Shown here: in pieces, positions 1 to 5,271 of the stretch
Numbering within the stretch: position 1 is the first letter of the stretch
How the letters are laid out: the number at the start of each line of letters is the position of its first letter
Program-made: the position numbers and the translations under genes
Notes under the pieces: model-generated
The model's database searches: none
Told to the model about the DNA's origin: nothing
Seen by the model: the letters and a program-made list of their open reading frames with translations, nothing else
Source of the DNA: Spirochaetota bacterium
GTDB taxonomy: Bacteria > Spirochaetota > UBA4802 > UBA5550
Assembly (NCBI GenBank): GCA_022704585.1
Contig: JAKJGD010000023.1
Span: forward strand, 1 to 10,938
Reading direction: 5' to 3'
DNA: 10,938 bases

Positions 1-28
1 CCCCCCACAGCCGGCTAGCTGTGGGGGG
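1..28 (-). terminator. Hairpin downstream of tRNA-Arg, probable terminator
   Basis: A perfect 10-base-pair inverted repeat (CCCCCCACAG at 1-10, CTGTGGGGGG at 19-28) encloses an 8-base loop. It starts 10 bases beyond the encoded CCA end of the minus-strand tRNA, where a transcription terminator would be expected. The run of U that would make it a classical intrinsic terminator would lie before base 1, outside the window, so its presence cannot be confirmed. Confidence 0.5.
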
Positions 29-38
29 GTCTATAGTC

Positions 39-113
39 TGGTACCCCCGAGGCGACTCGAACGCCTGCACATGGCTCCGGAGGCCACTGCTCTATCCACT
101 GAGCTACGGGGGC
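39..113 (-). tRNA. tRNA-Arg (anticodon CCG)
   Basis: Read on the minus strand, the 75-base segment folds as a complete tRNA. The acceptor stem pairs GCCCCCG (113-107) with CGGGGGT (49-43), with one G-U pair at the end. There is a D arm of the GCTC-AGT-GG-ATA-GAGC type, and an anticodon stem GTGGC/GCCAT around the 7-base loop CTCCGGA. The T arm contains GTTCGAGTC. The anticodon CCG (window 80-78) reads the arginine codon CGG. A discriminator A and an encoded CCA (41-39) complete the 3' end. I see no intron or mismatch that would suggest a pseudo-tRNA. Confidence 0.95.
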
Positions 114-134
114 AATTACAGCGAATCTGCATGT

Positions 135-164
135 AAAAAGAAATAATCCGGGAATCATTGTCAA
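135..164 (-). promoter_or_regulatory. Possible tRNA-Arg promoter
   Basis: On the minus strand a perfect TTGACA (164-159) lies about 45 bases upstream of the tRNA. The -10 region at the expected distance (around 141-135, reading TCTTTTT) is T-rich but a poor match to TATAAT. The position suits a tRNA promoter; the weak -10 keeps confidence low. Confidence 0.3.
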
Positions 165-306
165 TGAATTTATTACAAACCGGAAATAAATTGATTCCGT
201 ACAGGTTTTCAGGAACATGATGGCCGATTCACAATTTCATTGTCGCCATCGGAAGAATCCGGCGTGCGACACGGAAAGGGCTCGCCCGGTGAAATGCAAT
301 TTTTTC

Positions 307-336
307 TTGACCGGATCCATAACCGGATACTACAAC
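307..336 (+). promoter_or_regulatory. Candidate sigma70 promoter of the HD-GYP/pyrK operon
   Basis: TTGACC (307-312) and TACAAC (331-336) are separated by 18 bases, the same spacing and -35 sequence as the better promoter at 2556-2585. Transcription would begin near 343, just before the ribosome-binding site GAGGT (348-352) of the ATG at 357. This is one reason to prefer that start over the upstream in-frame TTG at 240. The heptamer ACCGGAT occurs twice in and beside the -35 and spacer (310-316, 322-328). The -10 matches only 4 of 6 bases. Confidence 0.4.
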
Positions 337-356
337 GAACCAGATCCGAGGTACCC

Positions 357-1772
357 ATGTCGGCAAAAAAGAAACTGGTGCCGTTTACAAGCGTCTTTAA
401 TCCGGTCGAGTACGACAGGAAACCCCTCCCGGATGACATCTTCAATTCAGAAGGCGCCATCCTCGCGTACAGGGGTTACACCCTCCCACGTGACAAGCTG
501 GCAAAAGTATTCGTCTATGTGGAGGACGTTTTCCAGGGCAGCGACATCCCGGACGCCCCCGCCGGAGCACCCCGGAAGAACGAAGAGCACCGGCCCCCGG
601 CCGATACCCCAATCCAGCGGGCCCTCAGGGAAAAGGAGGAAGAGCACCACAAGCCCGGATTCGAGCTGACCGACCAGTACGATGAAGACACGGCCGATAA
701 AATCGAGCAGTATCTCACGGAGATCGAGTTCGAGCCGATCCCCAAAATCAAGACGGCCCTCCGCTCGAACATCCACAACGTGAAAGAGATCTTCCAGAAG
801 AAGATCATCAACAACATGACTTATCTCGTATCCCAGAACAACGAACAGATCACGTCCCAGATAGCCGAATATCTTCATCACATTCTCGACACGAACCTGT
901 TCGCGTCCGATTACCTTGACATGGTTACCGCCGTGCGGACGAAGAATAATTACGTCACGTTCTCCCACGCGCTCTCGACCGCCTTCTACACGATGGCAAT
1001 CGCGAAAAAGCTGCGGATGCTCCGCGACGACTACCTGGTCAACGACAACCTCGGACGATGGCTCCCGGTAAAAACGAGGACGAACGCGCGCCTCGCTTCC
1101 CCGGTTCCCTTCTCGGGCCAGCTCCTGAAATATATTGACCGCCAGAAAAGCACCATACTGATAAAATACGACAACGACGTGAAGGAGGTCCTCTTCGAGA
1201 GGATCCATGACCTGATGCACGAATACGCGGCGCTCGACCCTAGAAAAAACAGCTATCCCTCGCTGTCGCCCGCCTACGACGACGGCATGCTTCGCACCCT
1301 GACCATGGCCGCCATAAACTGCGACATCGGCAAGCTCTGCATCCCGAACAGGATACTCAACAAGCCGGAAGCCCTGACCGGGGAGGAATGGGAGGTCATG
1401 AAACACCACCCCGCGCTCGCAATATCCAAGCTCAAGGAGGTAAACGTCAATATCCCGAAAATGTTCGTTCACATAATCGGCCACCACATTCTCGACAGGA
1501 CAACCGGGTACCCGGCGGTCAAGGGGAACATCCCTCCGGAGACCAAAATACTGACCGTGAGCGACATGTATGACGCAATGACCTCGCCGAAGCACTACGG
1601 GAAAATCTACAGCAACGCCCAGGCCCTTCAGTACATAAAGGAGCTTCTTGAAAAGGGGCTTATCGACCTGCCGCTGTACCTGGCCGCGGTGCATACGTTC
1701 GGAGAATATAACCACGAGTTCGTGAAGCGCCGACACAAGAAGCTGAGTGATGCTGAAACGGGCGATGAATAA
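357..1772 (+). CDS. Divergent HD-GYP domain protein (putative c-di-GMP phosphodiesterase-like)
   Basis: The protein has 471 residues from the ATG at 357, which has GAGGT 4 bases upstream; an upstream in-frame TTG at 240 is less likely. The C-terminal half is an HD-GYP-type metal hydrolase domain. HD-GYP proteins typically cleave cyclic di-GMP. Recognisable elements are the first helix with H204, CDIGK at 322-326, HHP at 350-352, HH...GYP at 376-386, and SDMYDA at 402-407. Two features are abnormal. The usual HDIGK has Cys322 in place of the metal-binding His. Also, about 118 residues separate H204 from this motif, roughly 90 more than I expect, because of an insert at about 221-310. The N-terminal 200 residues are unrecognised, with a charged, low-complexity stretch at about 65-115. 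No signal peptide or membrane segment is evident, so it is probably cytoplasmic. pyrK follows 12 bases downstream, so the two are likely co-transcribed. The family call is good; enzymatic activity is uncertain. Confidence 0.85.
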   Translation: MSAKKKLVPFTSVFNPVEYDRKPLPDDIFNSEGAILAYRGYTLPRDKLAKVFVYVEDVFQGSDIPDAPAGAPRKNEEHRPPADTPIQRALREKEEEHHKPGFELTDQYDEDTADKIEQYLTEIEFEPIPKIKTALRSNIHNVKEIFQKKIINNMTYLVSQNNEQITSQIAEYLHHILDTNLFASDYLDMVTAVRTKNNYVTFSHALSTAFYTMAIAKKLRMLRDDYLVNDNLGRWLPVKTRTNARLASPVPFSGQLLKYIDRQKSTILIKYDNDVKEVLFERIHDLMHEYAALDPRKNSYPSLSPAYDDGMLRTLTMAAINCDIGKLCIPNRILNKPEALTGEEWEVMKHHPALAISKLKEVNVNIPKMFVHIIGHHILDRTTGYPAVKGNIPPETKILTVSDMYDAMTSPKHYGKIYSNAQALQYIKELLEKGLIDLPLYLAAVHTFGEYNHEFVKRRHKKLSDAETGDE

Positions 1773-1784
1773 GAGGAAGACGTG

Positions 1785-2537
1785 ATGCCGGTACTGAAAG
1801 AAAAACCAAGGGCCGTTGCCCGCGATCATTACCTCCTGGAAATTGCCTGGGACGCCGGCGAGTCACGGCCCGGGCAATTCGTCGCGGTCCGCGTCTCGGA
1901 AGGCACCGACCCGCTCCTGAGAAGGCCCTTCTCGATCTTCTCGCGCGATCCCGGGACCGTCAGTATCCTGGTGCGCACCGTCGGCAAAGGAACCGGCCTC
2001 CTCGCCCTCAGGGAGCCGGGGGCAATCGATGTCATCGGCCCGCTTGGAACCGGCTTCTCCATACTCCGTGACGCCAGGGTCCTCCTGGCCGGCGGCGGCG
2101 TGGGTAACGCCCCCCTCTACTACCTTGCCCGCGAATTAAAGAAGACAGGCTGCGACATTACCTGCATTTACGGCGCACGCTCCCGGGACTTCATCTATCT
2201 CGAGGACCGGTACCGCGAGGAATGCTCGCGATTCATACTGACGACCGATGACGGCTCTGCCGGCGAAAAAGGGATGGTCCCGGACGCGGCGGACCGCCTG
2301 CTCCGGGACGAGCGGTTCGATATGGTTTACATATGCGGGCCCGCCGCCATGATGAAGGCGACTGCCGCACGCGCGCACGGCAGCCCTGTCGAGGTTTCGG
2401 TCGAGAACTATTTCGGGTGCGGCATCGGCATATGCGCAGGGTGCTCCATCGAGACTACTGACGGCAGGAAGCGCGCCTGCATTGACGGCCCGGTCTTCAC
2501 CGGTACGTCCGTCATATGGGACTCGATGCCGGACTGA
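1785..2537 (+). CDS. pyrK: Dihydroorotate dehydrogenase B, electron transfer subunit
   Basis: This 250-residue protein matches the usual length of PyrK. In that family the subunit carries FAD and a [2Fe-2S] cluster and passes electrons from dihydroorotate oxidation by PyrD to NAD+, in pyrimidine synthesis. The sequence shows the FAD-binding RRPFS at 46-50, a GPLGTGF loop at 85-91, the nucleotide-binding GGGVGNAPL at 103-111, and CGP at 184-186. The C-terminal iron-sulfur ligands follow the family pattern: C212, C217, C220 and C232, just before DGPVF. ATG at 1785 is preferred over the overlapping GTG at 1782 because GAGGA (1773-1777) is then 7 bases away. The preceding HD-GYP stop is 12 bases upstream. 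No pyrD lies next to it in the window, which is unusual; PyrK-like subunits can also serve other flavoenzymes, so the partner is not certain. Confidence 0.9.
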   Translation: MPVLKEKPRAVARDHYLLEIAWDAGESRPGQFVAVRVSEGTDPLLRRPFSIFSRDPGTVSILVRTVGKGTGLLALREPGAIDVIGPLGTGFSILRDARVLLAGGGVGNAPLYYLARELKKTGCDITCIYGARSRDFIYLEDRYREECSRFILTTDDGSAGEKGMVPDAADRLLRDERFDMVYICGPAAMMKATAARAHGSPVEVSVENYFGCGIGICAGCSIETTDGRKRACIDGPVFTGTSVIWDSMPD

Positions 2538-2543
2538 CGCCCG

Positions 2544-2555
2544 GCATAATTATGC
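2544..2555. promoter_or_regulatory. Perfect palindrome abutting a -35 box, candidate operator
   Basis: GCATAATTATGC is a perfect 12-base palindrome that ends immediately before the -35 hexamer TTGACC at 2556. Its position suits a dimeric activator or repressor site for the cyclase-like gene pair. It could also be a chance palindrome. No second copy was noticed in the window. Confidence 0.35.
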
Positions 2556-2585
2556 TTGACCGCATACGGGTCACCATGCTATTAT
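2556..2585 (+). promoter_or_regulatory. Sigma70-type promoter of the cyclase-like gene pair
   Basis: TTGACC (2556-2561) and TATTAT (2580-2585) lie 18 bases apart; each matches 5 of 6 consensus bases. Transcription should begin near 2592, giving a leader of about 27 bases before the ATG at 2619. The spacer carries a short bulged inverted repeat (TGACCG/CGGGTCA). The promoter separates these genes from the upstream HD-GYP/pyrK unit, although read-through remains possible because no terminator is visible after pyrK. Confidence 0.6.
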
Positions 2586-2618
2586 AGCGACATAACACAA
2601 CATCCGAGGAAACGGACC

Positions 2619-3545
2619 ATGCAGATCCCCAGCAGTCTCGTCACGCTTGCCACCAAGGCCCTTGCCGAATCGATGGACTTCAACCTGATGACCCACGTGG
2701 CCAAGGACATAATCGACGGATACGATGTATTCAAAAGAACCGGGTTCCGGGAGAGCATGGTCATTCCGCAGCGGGACGCGGCGCGCCAGATCGTGCAGGA
2801 CATCGTGAAATCGGGCATGTTCTTCTATTTCGTAGCACTGCTCATACAGATGCAGACCAGCGGGTACAAGGGGAGAATCTATAACGTCTCGTACCTGAAG
2901 GACATGGTAAAGCTCATCAATGACGATTGCGGGTACATATACGACGTCGAGAACAAGCTCTTCGTGGAAAACCCGTCCCGGCGGCGGACGAGAAACTGGG
3001 GCGCGTTCCTCGAAGGCCGGGATTACATCGTCTCGTTCCTCCGGCTGGACATCGTCGGTAATTCCCAGCTTGTACGGAAATACCCGGAGAACCTGATACA
3101 CGCGACCTACGCCGACCTCAGGAAAATAGTGGAGCGGGCCATCGACAAGCGGAACGGCCGCATCTGGAACTGGGAGGGGGACGGCGGCCTGGTGGCTTTC
3201 TACTTCGCGAGCAAGAGCCTGCTGGCCACCCTGAGCGGTATGGAGATAATAAACGAGCTGTTCGTGTATAATCTCCTCCGCTGCAGGCTCGGCGAACCGG
3301 TTCAGGTGCGCGTTGCCGTCAACACGGGACTCTGCGAATACACGGAGGACTTCGAGGAGCTCATGAAGAACGATTCGATCAAGGAAACGGTCCAGATCGA
3401 ATCGAAATACACCAAGCCGAACTCGATGACTATCAGCAATACCGTCAGCTCCAAGCTCGACGCATCCCTCCTGTCCGGTTTCGATACCGTCGAGGTAGAC
3501 GCCCGGACGAAATACTACGGCTACAGCATCAACCTGGAGAAATAA
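2619..3545 (+). CDS. Class III nucleotide cyclase-like protein, C1-like partner
   Basis: The start is ATG 2619, with GAGGA (2606-2610) 8 bases upstream and a promoter at 2556-2585; the frame stays open upstream but those codons precede the predicted transcript start. The product has 308 residues. Residues about 135-305 resemble the class III adenylyl/guanylyl cyclase homology domain. FLRLDIVGNS (140-149) supplies D144 and WEGDGGLVAF (185-194) supplies D188, the two expected metal-binding aspartates; VRVAVNTG (230-237) matches the following strand. The transition-state Asn and Arg positions appear replaced, in VQIESKY at 258-264, by Q259 and K263. The purine-recognition Lys position appears to be N184. 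The N-terminal 130 residues are helical-looking and unrecognised; no membrane segment or signal peptide is seen. The next gene starts directly after the stop codon, implying translational coupling and probable complex formation. The domain call is fairly sure; catalysis is not. Confidence 0.75.
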   Translation: MQIPSSLVTLATKALAESMDFNLMTHVAKDIIDGYDVFKRTGFRESMVIPQRDAARQIVQDIVKSGMFFYFVALLIQMQTSGYKGRIYNVSYLKDMVKLINDDCGYIYDVENKLFVENPSRRRTRNWGAFLEGRDYIVSFLRLDIVGNSQLVRKYPENLIHATYADLRKIVERAIDKRNGRIWNWEGDGGLVAFYFASKSLLATLSGMEIINELFVYNLLRCRLGEPVQVRVAVNTGLCEYTEDFEELMKNDSIKETVQIESKYTKPNSMTISNTVSSKLDASLLSGFDTVEVDARTKYYGYSINLEK

Positions 3546-4514
3546 ATGAAGATTATCATATTCTCAAACACCAAGAACATCGAGAAAAGCTTTGCCGGCC
3601 TGGCCAGGAACAAAAGCAACGTGCTCCAGATTTCACCCGCCGCCGAGCTCAAGAAAACAGTAAAAAAAATACCCGAAGGCTCGCTCGTGTACGCCGACCT
3701 CTCCTCCTTCAGCAAGACCGAGGCGCCTCAGGTGCTGAAGCAGCTCGCCAAGCTCGAGGGCTCATCCTATGCCGTTATCGATCCGAAAGGATCGGTCACC
3801 GACGTAGCCGAGCTCTTTCACAACGGCGCGGCCGATTACATTTCAGCCCCTGTTATGAAGAAAGGAGTGTCTCTCAAGCGGCTTGAAGAGCTCATGAAAT
3901 TCAAGAAGATCGAGGCCCCGGATGAGAAGCTCAAGGCCATGAAAAAAGATTATATACTCTCCGGCACCGACTGGAAAAAAGTCCAGGTGGGCAAGGAATA
4001 CACCTTCTGCTTCCTGCTGGTCGAGCTGGACAACAAGAACGACCTGAAAGGCACCGGACCGGAGCAGTTCAGCCGTATCACCACCGCCTTCCGCCAGTAT
4101 ATTGAGGGGGTGGTAACCCCCCTGAACGGCAAGATCTGGATATGGATGGATTTCGGCGGGCTGGTCCTGTTCCCCTTCGACGGCAGGAAATGCGACGCTA
4201 TCGAGACGGCGTTCAAGCTCATGCTGGACCGCAAGCTGATGAGCGCGATGATCGTCCAGCTCGATATAAACCTCTCATACCGGATCGCCCTGCATATCGG
4301 CAACACGGTCTACAAGACAAAGGGCGAGACCGGGACCATCATCTCTGATTCGATCAATTCCGTTTTTCATCTGGGGCAGAAGTACGCGGAGCCGGGATGC
4401 TTCTACATGACCGATGATGCTTTTCTCCTGACCCCGGCGGGCCTCATGAACATGTTCGTCCCCGCGGGCACGTACGAGGGCCGCAATATTCTCCGCATGA
4501 GGAAGATACTTTAA
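3546..4514 (+). CDS. Degenerate receiver plus cyclase-like domain protein, C2-like partner
   Basis: The ATG follows the preceding TAA with no spacing, and GGAGA (3536-3540) lies inside the upstream gene, so translation is probably coupled. The product has 322 residues. Residues 1-115 look like a response-regulator receiver fold that has lost its function: D51 could sit at the phosphorylation position, but the terminal signature GAADYISAPV (94-103) has Ala where the conserved Lys should be. Residues about 150-320 parallel the cyclase-like domain of the upstream gene, with NGKIWIW...GGLVLF at 194-209 against NGRIWNW...GGLVAF there. Here the metal-binding GD pair has become D202-F203, which suggests loss of that site. 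SINSVFHLGQKY (269-280) retains N271 at the catalytic Asn position, with H275 where Arg is expected. I infer a diverged paralogue acting as a partner of the upstream protein. The function is otherwise unknown. Confidence 0.7.
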   Translation: MKIIIFSNTKNIEKSFAGLARNKSNVLQISPAAELKKTVKKIPEGSLVYADLSSFSKTEAPQVLKQLAKLEGSSYAVIDPKGSVTDVAELFHNGAADYISAPVMKKGVSLKRLEELMKFKKIEAPDEKLKAMKKDYILSGTDWKKVQVGKEYTFCFLLVELDNKNDLKGTGPEQFSRITTAFRQYIEGVVTPLNGKIWIWMDFGGLVLFPFDGRKCDAIETAFKLMLDRKLMSAMIVQLDINLSYRIALHIGNTVYKTKGETGTIISDSINSVFHLGQKYAEPGCFYMTDDAFLLTPAGLMNMFVPAGTYEGRNILRMRKIL

Positions 4515-4660
4515 CAGATTGCTGAAAAACTCCATCTCTGGAGTTTTTCAGGGTCGGTTTTCGAAGTGAATTCGTAAAACCTCACGTTTTTCTCGTCTTA
4601 TGCCTCGAAAAACGGCGATACCTCCATGTATCGCCGCAGATTGCTGTTTTCAGCAAACTG
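4515..4660. repeat. 146-base five-hairpin element with terminal inverted repeats (MITE/REP-like)
   Basis: The ends CAGATTGCTGAAAA (4515-4528) and TTTTCAGCAAACTG (4647-4660) are inverted repeats, matching at 13 of 14 bases. Between and including them lie five consecutive hairpins: a perfect 12-bp stem at 4522-4533/4540-4551; a 10-bp stem with one bulged base at 4556-4565/4571-4581; an 8-bp stem at 4585-4592/4607-4614; a 9-bp stem at 4613-4621/4628-4636 (its first two bases shared with the previous stem); and a 6-bp stem at 4641-4646/4651-4656. CAGATTGCTG also occurs as a direct repeat (4515-4524, 4637-4646). The element begins on the base after the upstream stop codon, and I see no target-site duplication. 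It lies between convergent genes, so it may also end transcription from both sides. A non-autonomous mobile element, a REP-like repeat and a structured RNA all remain possible. Confidence 0.6.
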
Positions 4661-4679
4661 CCAGTCAGGCGCAGTGCCG

Positions 4680-5243
4680 CTACTTGAACAGCGGCGAGAG
4701 CTTCTTGAACTCACCGGTCCCCGCCTTCTCCAGCAGCATGAACGCGATCGTCTCCGTGGGATAAACAAGCGCACCCGCGCCCGCAAGGGCCCGGAGCGCG
4801 TATTTCCAGTCGTGCTTCCGGCGCGAGGCCACCGCGTCGCTGGCAACGACCACGCGATACCCCTTGCGGAGGAGGCTCAGGGCGGTCTGGAAGACGCACA
4901 CGTGCGCCTCGATGCCGGCCATGACGAAAGTATTCTTCCCGGCGCCGGCGATGGCCCGGGCAAGGGCGTCGTCCCGGACACAGTCGAAGCAGAGCTTCTC
5001 CAGGGGCTCGATGCCGGCAAGCAGCTCTGAAAGCGGGCCCACCGTCAATCCCAGGCCCTTCCGGTACTGCTCGGACACGATAACCGGCATGCCGAAAAGC
5101 TTCGCCGCCTGGATGAGTATTCCGGTATTCTTCACCGCCAGCTCGATAATTCCGGGCTTCATGGCAGCCGCGAGCTTTTCCTGCATATCGATGACGATAA
5201 GGCCCGCATCAGCGCGGCCGATACTGTAGGATGCAGCGTTCAT
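4680..5243 (-). CDS. Isochorismatase-family hydrolase (ISOC1/2-like)
   Basis: The 187-residue product begins at the ATG read from 5243, with a strong AGGGGG ribosome-binding site 7 bases upstream. It is a cysteine hydrolase of the isochorismatase superfamily. LIVIDMQEKL near the N terminus gives the catalytic Asp, SEQYRKGLG gives the central motif, and MAGIEAHVCVFQTA gives the nucleophilic Cys. The following KGYRVVVASDAVASR and the ending TGEFKKLSPLFK resemble the ISOC1/ISOC2 branch rather than true isochorismatases or nicotinamidases. The substrate of that branch is not settled, so none is assigned. There is no signal peptide, so it is cytoplasmic. It lies 28 bases after the penicillin-binding protein gene on the same strand and probably shares its transcript; a functional link to cell-wall synthesis is not evident. 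The length is normal for the family. Confidence 0.85.
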   Translation of the reverse strand: MNAASYSIGRADAGLIVIDMQEKLAAAMKPGIIELAVKNTGILIQAAKLFGMPVIVSEQYRKGLGLTVGPLSELLAGIEPLEKLCFDCVRDDALARAIAGAGKNTFVMAGIEAHVCVFQTALSLLRKGYRVVVASDAVASRRKHDWKYALRALAGAGALVYPTETIAFMLLEKAGTGEFKKLSPLFK

Positions 5244-5271
5244 ATTATTTCCCCCTGGCGAGACAGGATAT

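Noticed and set aside
240..356. Upstream TTG start adding 39 residues to the HD-GYP protein.
   Set aside because: The ATG at 357 has a GAGGT site and follows a promoter candidate whose start point lies near 343.
447..1829. Long open frame of about 460 codons on the minus strand, opposite the HD-GYP gene.
   Set aside because: It shadows a gene with clear family motifs, its translation is Val/Arg/Gly/His-rich as expected of antisense frames in GC-rich DNA, and no domain is recognisable.
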